This document shows positions 25,050 to 33,134 of a DNA stretch of 64,000 nucleotides, in pieces. The position numbers and the translations under genes were made by a program. The notes beneath the pieces were generated by a model. That model saw nothing but the letters and a program-made list of their open reading frames with translations, had not been told where the DNA came from and made no database searches. Source of the stretch: Pseudovibrio zosterae (lineage in GTDB: Bacteria; Pseudomonadota; Alphaproteobacteria; Rhizobiales; Stappiaceae); assembly GCF_033843645.1 (NCBI RefSeq), contig NZ_JAWXVZ010000009.1, positions 137,338-201,337 of the forward strand, read 5' to 3'. Numbering within the stretch: position 1 is the stretch's first letter; every line of letters starts with the position of its first letter.

Positions 25050-26111
25050 TCAATGGGGCAGCACCACCCAATAATCCAGGTCGAGCAGCACACCCGCCTC
25101 ATAGTCCCCGGCGTCGGACTTCCAGGGAAAATCATGGCAGGGCCGGTCCTTCGTTGCCACCGTCCGAAGGCGCAAGGCACCAACATCGTCCCGCTCCAAC
25201 AGCTCCCGCTTGTCCAGCACCTCAGACCACGCGTAGACCGTGTCCCCGGCAAACAGAGGCGCCACATGACGCCCGCCGTTGATGGCCGCCACATGGAACG
25301 CGTTGCTCAGGCCGTTGAATGACAGGGATCGGGCGAGCGACATCACATGCCCGCCATAGATCAGCCGGCGGCCGTGCGGCGTGTTTTGCGCCAAATGCTG
25401 ATTGAAGTGAACCTTGGCGGTGTTCTGGAAGAGCCGCGTTGCAAGCTGGTGCTCCGCTTCTTCCACCGTCATGCCGTCCACGTGGTCAATCTTCTCGCCA
25501 ATTTCATAGTGGTCGTAGCGAAATCTGGAGCCCGACTGCGCCTCATCCCAGCCCGACTGATGAATGTGAGGCACCGCATCGCCCAGCTCTTCGACCGCCA
25601 CCACCGTATCCAGCGGCGGCACGTGGTCGGGCCCACATGTGGCTTGGGGATCGCGCTTCGGCACCATCACCCAGCGCACATATTCCAGCGCCTTCTCACC
25701 ATCCTGCCGATACCCCACCGTGCGCACATAAACGATGCCGGTCTTGCCGTTGGAGTTCTGCTTGACGCCAATCACTTCAGAGACCGCCACCACCGTATCG
25801 CCGGGGTACAGCGGCAGGAGAAACCGGCCCTCGGCATAGCCAAGGTTCGCCACGGCATTGAGGGAAACATCCGGAACCGTCTTCCCGAACACCATGTGAA
25901 AGACCAGCAGATCATCAATTGGCGCTTGCGGATAGCCCACCGCGTTGGCGAAGGAATCCGCAGACTGCACCGCAAAACGAGAACCAAAAAGCGCCGTGTA
26001 AAGAGCCGTATCTCCATCCGTGATGGTGCGCGGCGTGCCGTGGCGCAGCACCTGCCCCACATAAAAATCTTCGAAGAAGTGGCCCCTACTGGTCTTTCCC
26101 GAGATGCTCAT
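25050..26111 (-). CDS. mch: Mesaconyl-CoA hydratase (ethylmalonyl-CoA pathway)
   Basis: A 353-residue double hot-dog (MaoC-like) enzyme that interconverts mesaconyl-C1-CoA and beta-methylmalyl-CoA, a step of acetyl-CoA assimilation without isocitrate lyase. From memory the sequence follows the Rhodobacter enzyme closely over the whole length: FFEDFYVGQVLRHGTPRT at the start, the MaoC-type DGDTALYTALFGSRFAVQS near residue 32, DDLLVFHMVFGKTVPDVSLNAVA near 66, and IDHVDGMTVEEAEH plus RLIYGGHVMSLARSL in the second half. It is alone here; its pathway partners (ccr, ecm, msd, mcl) must be elsewhere. Confidence 0.88.
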   Translation of the reverse strand: MSISGKTSRGHFFEDFYVGQVLRHGTPRTITDGDTALYTALFGSRFAVQSADSFANAVGYPQAPIDDLLVFHMVFGKTVPDVSLNAVANLGYAEGRFLLPLYPGDTVVAVSEVIGVKQNSNGKTGIVYVRTVGYRQDGEKALEYVRWVMVPKRDPQATCGPDHVPPLDTVVAVEELGDAVPHIHQSGWDEAQSGSRFRYDHYEIGEKIDHVDGMTVEEAEHQLATRLFQNTAKVHFNQHLAQNTPHGRRLIYGGHVMSLARSLSFNGLSNAFHVAAINGGRHVAPLFAGDTVYAWSEVLDKRELLERDDVGALRLRTVATKDRPCHDFPWKSDAGDYEAGVLLDLDYWVVLPH

Positions 26112-26312
26112 CGATGGTCCTCAGCTTGCCTTCCCGAACACGCGCTTAAGTGGCACCATTCAACAGGATGGCCCAGGCTCAGGCAACCCGAACCTTTGTC
26201 CCTCCGCCAGATTAACGTAGAGGCTTCAGCGGCAAACTCTGTTAGAATGGACGATCCGAGCCCAGCGCTCAGACTACCGTTCAAACTCTAAAGACAACAG
26301 GAGGGTTGTATC

Positions 26313-26696
26313 ATGGCAGACCGTAAGCTCATCTCATCAGGGTCGCCCTTCGAAAAAGTTGCAGGCTATTCCCGCGCCGTTGTTGAAGGGGATTTTGTCT
26401 ATGTGTCCGGCACCACCGGCTATGACTACAGCACCATGACCATGCCAGATGACGCTGCAGCTCAAACCGCCAACGCCTTGGAGACCATCAAGGACGCCCT
26501 TTCAACAGCCGGAGCCACCCTGAATGACGTGGTTCGGGCGCGGTATTACGTCACTGACCGTGCTTATGTGGATGCGGTCTTCGCCGTTCTGGGCGAGTAC
26601 TTCGCCGACATCAGGCCCGCTGCAACCATGGTAATCTGTGACCTCATCAAAGAGGAAATGAAGGTTGAAATTGAAGTAACGGCGAAGCTAAAATAA
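26313..26696 (+). CDS. RidA-family imine/enamine deaminase
   Basis: A 127-residue trimeric YjgF/YER057c/UK114-fold protein. Family members release ammonia from reactive enamines made by PLP enzymes such as threonine dehydratase. Typical features are the VYVSGTTGYD core near residue 32 and the conserved arginine in VRARYYVTD near 75; RidA uses this arginine to bind the substrate carboxylate. The ATG has GGAGGG 8-9 nt upstream. It is divergent from mch with a 200-bp gap that shows no other gene. Whether it is archetypal RidA or one of the Rid1-7 paralogues cannot be decided by eye. Confidence 0.85.
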   Translation: MADRKLISSGSPFEKVAGYSRAVVEGDFVYVSGTTGYDYSTMTMPDDAAAQTANALETIKDALSTAGATLNDVVRARYYVTDRAYVDAVFAVLGEYFADIRPAATMVICDLIKEEMKVEIEVTAKLK

Positions 26697-26833
26697 CAAT
26701 TGCCGTTTGGTTCGGCGCCACTTCACTTCGAGACTACTTCAGCGATGCAAGTATTTTCACCTATGGAGACCGGCGCCACCCAACCCAAATGAGTTTCAAA
26801 GGCGGCAAGAGAACCAGGGACCAACAGGACAGA

Positions 26834-27499
26834 ATGAAAGATTTTCCGAAGGAACTGCTTGCTGGCTACAGCCGCTACAGAGAGAACACCTACCCGTCCC
26901 TTCGCGAGCAGTACAGCGCGCTGGCCATTTATGGTCAGGACCCCAAGGTGATGGTCATCTCCTGCTGTGACAGCCGCGTCACCCCGGAGGGGATTTTCAA
27001 CGCTGGGCCGGGCGAACTGTTCGTCGTGCGCAACGTTGCAAATCTCGTCCCACCGTTTGAGGATGACAACGGCACCCACGGCACCAGTGCCGCCATCGAA
27101 TATGCCGTGACCGGTCTGGAGGTGGAGCACATCGTGGTGCTTGGCCACTGCAAGTGTGGCGGCGTTCAGGCATTCCGGGCCCGTGGCATCAACCCGCAGT
27201 CTCCCGGCCAATTCCTTGGCCCGTGGATCAAGCAGTTGGAGCCTGCGGCCATCGAGCTGGCCTGTAACCCGGTAGAGCCCAATGAAGACCCCCAGCTCGG
27301 CATGGAGTATGCGGGCATTCGCCAGAGCTTGAAGAACCTGCGCACCTTCCCGTTCATCACCAAACGGGTGGAAAGCAAGTCGCTCCAGCTTCACGGCGCG
27401 TGGTTTGACATTGGCGCGGGCGAGCTGCGGGTCATGGACAAGCAAACATCCAAGTTCATTCCGGCCGTTGATCTGCTTTCCGTCCTCGGCTTGGCCTGA
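26834..27499 (+). CDS. Beta-class carbonic anhydrase
   Basis: Interconverts CO2 and bicarbonate. The 221-residue protein has the beta-class zinc ligands: Cys in SCCDSRV (about residue 43) with the Asp-Arg dyad, and His and Cys in GHCKCGGV (about residue 105). The GELFVVRNVANLVPP segment near 58 is also standard. The start at 26834 is preferred because AGGA lies a few bases upstream; a longer frame to 26789 has no ribosome binding site. It is monocistronic by spacing. Confidence 0.92.
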   Translation: MKDFPKELLAGYSRYRENTYPSLREQYSALAIYGQDPKVMVISCCDSRVTPEGIFNAGPGELFVVRNVANLVPPFEDDNGTHGTSAAIEYAVTGLEVEHIVVLGHCKCGGVQAFRARGINPQSPGQFLGPWIKQLEPAAIELACNPVEPNEDPQLGMEYAGIRQSLKNLRTFPFITKRVESKSLQLHGAWFDIGAGELRVMDKQTSKFIPAVDLLSVLGLA

Positions 27500-27507
27500 T
27501 CAAGTTG

Positions 27508-27583
27508 TTGGGCTGGGCCCTTGAAGAGCGTGCCACGCGGGCACACCTTTGGGGTGGCTCACCCAGCCTTTCTTTTTAGTTTT
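27508..27583 (+). terminator. Possible structured terminator between carbonic anhydrase and glyoxalase genes
   Basis: The segment ggctggg near 27510 can pair with cccagcc near 27566-27572, enclosing a smaller hairpin gtgcc/ggcac, and is followed by TTTCTTTTT. The long enclosed loop makes it atypical for a simple terminator. Confidence 0.4.
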
Positions 27584-27605
27584 ATCCCATTCAGTGAGGC
27601 CTCCC

Positions 27606-28001
27606 ATGGCTAAAGCCATTCACATGATGATCCGCGTGCTGGAAGAGGCGCGCTCAGTTGAGTTTTACTCAAAAGCCTTCGGGCTGGAGATCGCCGAGCG
27701 GTTTGACTTCGAAAGCTTCACCCTCGTTTACCTGCGCAACGAGGAGGCAGATTTCGAAGTAGAGCTGACCGTCAACAAGGGCCGCACAGAAGCCTACGAC
27801 CTTGGCAACGGCTACGGCCACATGGCCTTCTGCGTTGATAAACTTGACGAAGAACACGCCCGTCTTCAGAACGAAGGCCTCAATCCGGAAGACATCAAGG
27901 AGTTCTTCCGCGACGGCGTTCTCATCGCTCGTTTCTTCTTTGTCGTCGACCCGGACGGCTACCGCATTGAGATACTTGAGCGTCACGGCAGATATCGTTG
28001 A
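27606..28001 (+). CDS. Glyoxalase/VOC-family protein (lactoylglutathione lyase-like)
   Basis: A 131-residue single-subunit VOC-fold metalloenzyme similar to GloA, which turns the methylglyoxal-glutathione adduct into S-lactoylglutathione. The likely metal ligands fall in the usual places: His in AIHMMIRV at the N-terminus, Glu in FEVELT near residue 55, His in GYGHMAF near 72 and Glu in YRIEILER near the C-terminus. The start at 27606 (MAKAIHM) has GAGG upstream and gives the family N-terminus; the open frame extends 19 codons earlier. Substrate specificity is inferred from similarity only. Confidence 0.83.
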   Translation: MAKAIHMMIRVLEEARSVEFYSKAFGLEIAERFDFESFTLVYLRNEEADFEVELTVNKGRTEAYDLGNGYGHMAFCVDKLDEEHARLQNEGLNPEDIKEFFRDGVLIARFFFVVDPDGYRIEILERHGRYR

Positions 28002-28097
28002 GGACATCTATCGGGTCCGCGCCTTGCAAAAGGCGCGGAAATCCGGCCATATCTCACCGTTCCGAATTCAAGCGTAAAAAGGGGGCGAGTGAGACCC

Positions 28098-29216
28098 ATG
28101 GCAAGCAATAGACTGCTTCTTCTTCCCGGTGATGGCATTGGTCCAGAAATCATGGAGGAAGTGAAGAAGGTCATTGGCTGGTTCAACGAGCGTACGGCTG
28201 ACACCTTCGACTACGATGAAGGCCTCGTCGGCGGCGCTGCGTATGACGCCCATGGTGCCTCCATCTCCGAAGAAGACATGGCCAAGGCTCAGGCAGCAGA
28301 CGCCGTCATCTTTGGCGCTGTTGGCGGCCCTAAGTGGGATGACGTCCCTTATGACGTTCGCCCGGAAGCGGGCCTCTTGCGCCTGCGCAAAGACCTCGGC
28401 CTGTTCGCCAACTTGCGCCCGGCCATTTGCTACCCGGCACTGGCCGACGCCTCTTCGCTGAAAAAAGACGTCATCGAAGGCCTCGACATCCTGATCGTGC
28501 GCGAGCTGACAGGCGGTGTTTACTTCGGCGAGCCGAAGACCATCACCGAGCTGGAGAACGGCCAGCAGCGCGCCGTGGACACACAGGTTTACGACACCTA
28601 TGAAATCGAGCGCATCGCCGGAGTTGCGTTTGACCTTGCCCGCGCCCGCCGCAACAAGGTCACCTCCATGGAAAAACGCAATGTGATGAAATCTGGCGTT
28701 TTGTGGAACCAGGTCGTCACCGCCACCCATGACAAGTCCTACAAGGACGTGGAACTGGAGCACATGCTGGCAGATGCAGGCGGCATGCAGCTGGTGCGTT
28801 GGCCAAAACAGTTTGACGTCATCGTCTGTGACAACCTGTTCGGCGACATGCTGTCCGATGTTGCAGCCATGCTGACCGGTTCTCTGGGCATGCTGCCTTC
28901 CGCCTCTCTTGGGGCCCCGGACGCTGCCACAGGCAAGCGCAAGGCACTTTATGAGCCAGTACACGGCTCCGCGCCAGATATCGCGGGCACAGGGGCAGCA
29001 AACCCGATTGCCATGATCGCGTCCTTCGCCATGGCGCTGCGCTATTCCTTCAACATGATCACCGAAGCGGACATGCTGGAAAAGGCGATCTCCAACGCCC
29101 TCGACAAGGGACTGCGGACCAAGGACATCGCGCAAGGCGATCAGGCCACCATCTCCACCAAGGAAATGGGCAACGCCATCGTCGGCGAACTGGAAGCGCT
29201 GGCAACCAGCCGCTAG
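28098..29216 (+). CDS. leuB: 3-Isopropylmalate dehydrogenase
   Basis: NAD-dependent oxidative decarboxylase of leucine biosynthesis. At 372 residues it shows LLLLPGDGIGPEIM at the start, the VGGPKWDD segment near 80, substrate-binding arginines in LLRLRKDLGLFANLRP (about 92-107) and VRELTGGVYFG (about 135), and the metal-binding aspartates in DNLFGDMLSDVA near 250. Start at 28098 rather than the in-frame GTG three codons earlier, because GGGGGCGAG fits this ATG. It stands alone; leuCD are not in the window. Confidence 0.95.
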   Translation: MASNRLLLLPGDGIGPEIMEEVKKVIGWFNERTADTFDYDEGLVGGAAYDAHGASISEEDMAKAQAADAVIFGAVGGPKWDDVPYDVRPEAGLLRLRKDLGLFANLRPAICYPALADASSLKKDVIEGLDILIVRELTGGVYFGEPKTITELENGQQRAVDTQVYDTYEIERIAGVAFDLARARRNKVTSMEKRNVMKSGVLWNQVVTATHDKSYKDVELEHMLADAGGMQLVRWPKQFDVIVCDNLFGDMLSDVAAMLTGSLGMLPSASLGAPDAATGKRKALYEPVHGSAPDIAGTGAANPIAMIASFAMALRYSFNMITEADMLEKAISNALDKGLRTKDIAQGDQATISTKEMGNAIVGELEALATSR

Positions 29217-29245
29217 CACCCCATACCAAATCTGTTTGACAGGCC

Positions 29246-29282
29246 AAGGCTCGCTTCCCTCATGGATGCGAGCCTTATTTTT
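29246..29282 (+). terminator. Terminator after leuB
   Basis: Stem aaggctcgc (29246-29254) pairs with gcgagcctt (29268-29276), followed by ATTTTTG. A clean nine-base-pair stem 30 bp after the stop codon. Confidence 0.85.
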
Positions 29283-29353
29283 GTTTGCCAGCCCGTTCCC
29301 CCTCCAGTATCGGTGAAGCGAGCATCACCAATCTATCCAGAAGACAGGCCGCA

Positions 29354-29893
29354 ATGCAGTTTACCAGTTTCACTCCAGCTCAAGCCGATGAAGTCACCGC
29401 GCTCTTTCGCCGAACGTTCAGCGCCTCCGAGGGAGAAAACGAAGGCGAGCTGATCGGCACCCTTGCGGCCAACCTGCTGGCGACAACACCAGAAGACGAG
29501 TTGCTGACCTTCCTTGCCCTTGAAGACAACCGCATTCAGGGCGCAATCGTCTTCACGCGCTTCCATTTTGAGCACAGCCCAGCGCTGGCTTACCTGCTCT
29601 CGCCCGTCGCTGTTGCGCCAGAAGCTCAAGGAAACGGCGTCGGGCAAGCGCTCATCAAGTTTGGTTTGCAGGAACTGGCTCAACGCGGCGTGGAAATCGC
29701 CCTCACCTACGGCGACCCGAACTTCTATGGCAAGGTCGGCTTCAAGCCCATCGCGCAGGAGGTGATCGCACCGCCGCTGAAGCTCACCTATCCCGAAGGC
29801 TGGATTGCACAATCCCTGACCAACGCTGAGATTGCGCCCATATCCGGCGCCACACGCTGCGCCGCGGCCCTCAATCACCCAGAATACTGGTAG
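29354..29893 (+). CDS. GNAT-family N-acetyltransferase
   Basis: A 179-residue acyltransferase. The acetyl-CoA binding motif A is at about residues 92-108 (SPVAVAPEAQGNGVGQALI, with the Q-x-x-G-x-G core), followed by the YGDPNFYGKVGFKPI motif B typical of YhbS-like members. The start at 29354 (MQFTSFTPAQ) is used because the longer frame overlaps the leuB terminator region. The substrate is unknown. It has no evident functional partner. Confidence 0.8.
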   Translation: MQFTSFTPAQADEVTALFRRTFSASEGENEGELIGTLAANLLATTPEDELLTFLALEDNRIQGAIVFTRFHFEHSPALAYLLSPVAVAPEAQGNGVGQALIKFGLQELAQRGVEIALTYGDPNFYGKVGFKPIAQEVIAPPLKLTYPEGWIAQSLTNAEIAPISGATRCAAALNHPEYW

Positions 29894-29957
29894 CGGCGAC
29901 GCTGGGAGCCGCCTGAGCGGCCCCCGTTCCTTCCAAGACCTTTCATTCCATGGCCTC

Positions 29958-31085
29958 TCAAGGCCTGCTGCCCTCGGCTTTCACCAGGGGCTCGAAAGGA
30001 TCTGTTGTCGGCGGCACAAGGCTGCGTATGGCACTGCCATCCAAGTCGAAGTCATCAAAGCTTACAGAGTTGAAACTCAGGGCGTCCTGATCGCGCACAA
30101 AATAGGTGGCGTCCTCCAGGTTCGCCATCACGGACCATTGGGTGTAGTCCGGCAGCTCAGGCGCCACGGCCTTCTCTGCGTTGGGACGGATAAAGCCTTT
30201 CGGAATGTCGAAATTGTTCAGCATGTGCGTGGCGACATGCAGGTTTTCCTCTGCTGTCTCTCTCATTTCGACGGTAGAGACAAACGCGGAAGCCCGAACG
30301 AAGCGAGAGGGCGGCGTTGAATCGCCGGGCAATCCCAACATGCCCGAGCCTTGGCCCAGAGACACAACCTCACCGTCCAGAACCTGCTTCTCCCCCGCGT
30401 TCACGGGCGAGAGATTTACGTAGTTGCGCAGGTTAATCAGATGCCAATCAAACCCCGGAGAGTTCGTCATAACCCCCAGAGGATTGTCATAGACCTTGAG
30501 TTCGCCATTTACCGGCTCAATCACAATCGACTTGCCGGACCGATCATGCAGGGTGAAGTGAAGAGGCGGAACTTCTTTGAGTTCCGTGTTTTCAATCGCC
30601 ACGATCTGAACGGAGGCAAGGGCGTCCCGCACTTCATCAACGGTCGCAAAACTGGTCAAAACCCAAGCCAGAAAATTCAACGGCCCGAGAGAACTGGAGG
30701 CCTTGTCCTGCGTCGGCTCCGGATAGCTGGCAAATCCGGGAAAATACAGCGCGCCGCCCGCCAGGCCTTCTTCATTGATGCCATCCACGATCATGGTGTC
30801 ATCCTTAATCGCATTCATGCCAATGACAGCGTATTTGGCTTGCCACACCATGGGGTCAGAAAGGCCTGTTGTTGCGGTAAACTCAAAGCCTCGCGGCACC
30901 ATGGAAACTGTCGACTCGGTTTCAAATCCGAACTCCATGGTGCGCCCATACACCCGGCCATCGTCCTTTGCCTTGATTACAAAGCTGGTACAGGCCGAAG
31001 CCCCTGTACTGGCAGAAATCAATAGGGCCGCCGAGCATGTGGCGGCCAGTAAACGGCGGTGAACTTTGCAGAATACGTTATTCAT
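29958..31085 (-). CDS. Exported choloylglycine hydrolase-family (Ntn) amidase
   Basis: A 375-residue N-terminal-nucleophile amidohydrolase of the bile-salt hydrolase, penicillin V acylase and AHL-acylase family. A signal peptide (about residues 1-31, ending ASTGASA) would be cut immediately before CTSFVIKAKDDG, which exposes the catalytic cysteine as the new N-terminus, so export and activation are probably one event. The arginine after it (GRTMEF) is conserved, but the position that is usually aspartate two or three residues later seems to be glutamate. The start at 31085 has GGAG 6 nt upstream; an ATG four codons earlier lacks one. Likely periplasmic; the amide substrate is unknown. Confidence 0.83.
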   Translation of the reverse strand: MNNVFCKVHRRLLAATCSAALLISASTGASACTSFVIKAKDDGRVYGRTMEFGFETESTVSMVPRGFEFTATTGLSDPMVWQAKYAVIGMNAIKDDTMIVDGINEEGLAGGALYFPGFASYPEPTQDKASSSLGPLNFLAWVLTSFATVDEVRDALASVQIVAIENTELKEVPPLHFTLHDRSGKSIVIEPVNGELKVYDNPLGVMTNSPGFDWHLINLRNYVNLSPVNAGEKQVLDGEVVSLGQGSGMLGLPGDSTPPSRFVRASAFVSTVEMRETAEENLHVATHMLNNFDIPKGFIRPNAEKAVAPELPDYTQWSVMANLEDATYFVRDQDALSFNSVSFDDFDLDGSAIRSLVPPTTDPFEPLVKAEGSRP

Positions 31086-31116
31086 TGTGCGCTCCATGTT
31101 TTGGTATGCGCCCTTG

Positions 31117-31344
31117 TTATCTTCGGCAAGGCTCCAATAAGCCGTTTAACCTTCCTCTAAGAATTGAGCCAGTTCTGAACCACCTGATCTTGGCCTGCCC
31201 AGACTGGAATGCCAAATCAGAAAGCAGGCCCCGGCGACCGTCCGGCACGGAGCCTTCACACAAAGCGCAGCCATGGCCGCGCCTCTCCACCACAATCCAC
31301 CGCCCCGCCACTGTTCCCTTGAAACCCACGGGCCGGTCCTGCAT
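31117..31344 (-). CDS. Possible small protein upstream of the choloylglycine hydrolase gene
   Basis: A 75-codon frame with a strong ribosome binding site (GGAGG four to five bases before ATG 31344), on the same strand as and 31 bp before the hydrolase gene. The protein is basic, with a CALC pair near residue 27 and no membrane segment. I recognise no family. The evidence is the ribosome binding site, spacing and reasonable codon use in its first half; it could be a chance frame in a 300-bp promoter region. Confidence 0.3.
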   Translation of the reverse strand: MQDRPVGFKGTVAGRWIVVERRGHGCALCEGSVPDGRRGLLSDLAFQSGQAKIRWFRTGSILRGRLNGLLEPCRR

Positions 31345-31392
31345 ATAGCCTCCACAACAACTCATGAAATTCAGCAATAGGAGCGCACGGTT

Positions 31393-31809
31393 ATGGACGA
31401 TCGCCTCAAGCCGTTTCTCGGCACGTGGATCCTTGATCCGGACCAGTCTAATTATGAGCAGGGCGCCCTTCCGCTGGGCGGCAGCCTGACCATCGCCGAA
31501 AAGGAAGGTGAAATCGGCTTCTTCATGAAGACGGTGGAAGCTGACGGCGAAACCTATGAGGCCAATTTCTCCGGCATTCCAGACGGTGAAGATCGGCCAA
31601 TGCCGGAAAACCCATTTGCCGACACCCTCGCCCTCATGTTTGAAAGCAACCGGGTTCTGACCTCCGAAGCCAAACGCGGCGGCCTGACGATCATGTCAGC
31701 GAAACGGGAACTGAACAGCGCGGAGAACCGCCTCACGGTTTATCAGACGGTGCATCTGTTGGATTCCGGCAGTTTCACCAATGAAGCAGTGTATCTGCGC
31801 GCCAACTAA
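31393..31809 (+). CDS. Conserved-looking small protein of unknown function
   Basis: A 138-residue protein I do not recognise. It opens with MDDRLKPFLGTWILDPDQSNYEQG and continues with alternating polar and hydrophobic stretches suggesting a beta-rich, lipocalin-like fold, but that is only an impression. There is no signal peptide. AGGAG lies about 10 nt before the ATG, and a terminator follows the stop. It is divergent from the choloylglycine hydrolase gene. Confidence 0.7.
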   Translation: MDDRLKPFLGTWILDPDQSNYEQGALPLGGSLTIAEKEGEIGFFMKTVEADGETYEANFSGIPDGEDRPMPENPFADTLALMFESNRVLTSEAKRGGLTIMSAKRELNSAENRLTVYQTVHLLDSGSFTNEAVYLRAN

Positions 31810-31847
31810 GTGGTGCGCTGAACGACCTGCACTCTGAACCATGCTTG

Positions 31848-31873
31848 AGGCGCAAGAAACCCGGCGCCTTTTT
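31848..31873 (+). terminator. Terminator after the 31393 gene
   Basis: Stem aggcgc (31848-31853) pairs with gcgcct (31864-31869), followed by TTTTT. It abuts the stop codon of the converging DUF2726-like gene. Confidence 0.65.
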
Positions 31874-32457
31874 CAAGGGTCTAGCGCCTCGGAAAGCCGG
31901 ATCTTCTGGCTCAAATGCGCTTCGAGCTGCTCGTAAACACCCGTCGGGTTCATCAGGTCCGCCGGGTAGACTTCCACATACCCAACTCCAACTTTCTTAA
32001 GGGCCAGCGCTTTCACCTTGTCCTGCGCGCCCTTAACACCGCGCGGCGGGATGTTGGTGAGATAGTCAACCGCAACAACCGGCTGGCCTTTCGGGTCTAC
32101 CACCAACGCGCTTACAGCCTTTCCCCTGAGCGCGTTCAGGGCGCTGTCCACGATGGCTCTATCTGGGTTGCCTTCTTGATCTTCCATCACAACCCGTTGA
32201 AGCGCCACCTGCGGAAACACGTTGTAACGCCCTAAGCCTTCACTGCAAAGAAAGTGATTGATCAGCTTGTAGACCTGCTGCTCTTCCCGGGTCATCACAA
32301 CTCGCGACCGCAGGGCTGCGATGTCCACGAAACGCAGCTGGTTAAGTGGGTCATCAATGTCTCTCCGGGCACGTTTACGCGCCTTGAGTTGCCATTGAAC
32401 CCTCCACAAAATCAAGCAGGCCACAAATCCGACGGCACCGGCAAAAACACTGGTCAT
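31873..32457 (-). CDS. Membrane-anchored DUF2726-like protein
   Basis: A 194-residue protein with one N-terminal transmembrane helix (SVFAGAVGFVACLILWRV, about residues 3-20), a basic patch (KARKRARRD) facing the cytoplasm, and a soluble domain that resembles DUF2726 (EQQVYKLINHF, NVFPQVALQRVV, VDSALNALRGKAVSALVVDPKGQPVVAVDY). That domain is often found with nucleic-acid-processing modules, but no function is established. The start is uncertain: ATG 32457 has GAGGGAG about 12 nt upstream, and the frame is open to a TTG at 32511. Confidence 0.7.
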   Translation of the reverse strand: MTSVFAGAVGFVACLILWRVQWQLKARKRARRDIDDPLNQLRFVDIAALRSRVVMTREEQQVYKLINHFLCSEGLGRYNVFPQVALQRVVMEDQEGNPDRAIVDSALNALRGKAVSALVVDPKGQPVVAVDYLTNIPPRGVKGAQDKVKALALKKVGVGYVEVYPADLMNPTGVYEQLEAHLSQKIRLSEALDP

Positions 32458-32630
32458 GAGAATACGCCACTCCCTCACGGCAGCGAATATCACAACTCTA
32501 GATAGAATCAAGGGTGTGCATTACTCAAATTTCGGAGGAGAAATTGCAGTGCGACGGATTTGATCCGTCGGACTACAGAGGCCGAAACGGCGTCGCAACG
32601 CATGTTAGCCTCAAAGCACCGCACAAAGCA

Positions 32631-33134
32631 TCAGGGCCACTTCATCCCGTAGAGCGCACCGCAAACCATCACGCCGCCCCACGCCACCAAGGCCACGAGG
32701 CCAGCCCAGCGAAACCGGCGAATGGTGCCCCGGGAATCCACCCGTGCCAGATAGCGCCACGCTGGCACGAACCGCAGCAACAAGGCATTCAGCAGCGCAA
32801 TCACGAAGAACCCAGCCTTCCACCACATCATCTCGTTTTGCATGTACCCACGCGCATTGAGAGACAGAAGGAGCACGCCAGACACAATCGCCACAAGGCC
32901 GCCCACAAGGCTTGAACGCACCAGCACGCGGGCCATGTCATGCAGGGGAACGGTTGGCCACACGCCCAGCATTCTAAGGTTCATGGGAACCAGACAGCCA
33001 AACAAAAGCGCAGCACCCAACAAATGAGCCAATTGCGTTGTCGGCAAAACCCATGCGCCATAAGCAAACACGGCGCGAATGCCAGAACGCTCCAACTCGC
33101 CTGCAAGGTCTATTGCAATCTTCAGAAAGTCCAT
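32631..33134 (-). CDS. Small integral membrane protein of unknown function
   Basis: A 167-residue protein with about five predicted transmembrane helices: near residues 20-40 (WVLPTTQLAHLLGAALLFGCLV), 70-90 (VRSSLVGGLVAIVSGVLLLSL), 100-122 (MWWKAGFFVIALLNALLLRF) and 140-160 (WAGLVALVAWGGVMVCGALY). A histidine in TTQLAHLLGAALLFG and a second in PLHDMARVLV recall heme- or copper-associated membrane families such as DUF2214/DUF6644, but I cannot assign it. The start at 33134 (MDFLKIAIDL) replaces a TTG five codons earlier. It precedes a long non-coding stretch. Confidence 0.72.
   Translation of the reverse strand: MDFLKIAIDLAGELERSGIRAVFAYGAWVLPTTQLAHLLGAALLFGCLVPMNLRMLGVWPTVPLHDMARVLVRSSLVGGLVAIVSGVLLLSLNARGYMQNEMMWWKAGFFVIALLNALLLRFVPAWRYLARVDSRGTIRRFRWAGLVALVAWGGVMVCGALYGMKWP

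Noticed and set aside
28068..29219. 383-codon minus-strand frame
   Set aside because: Antisense to leuB, which is unambiguous.
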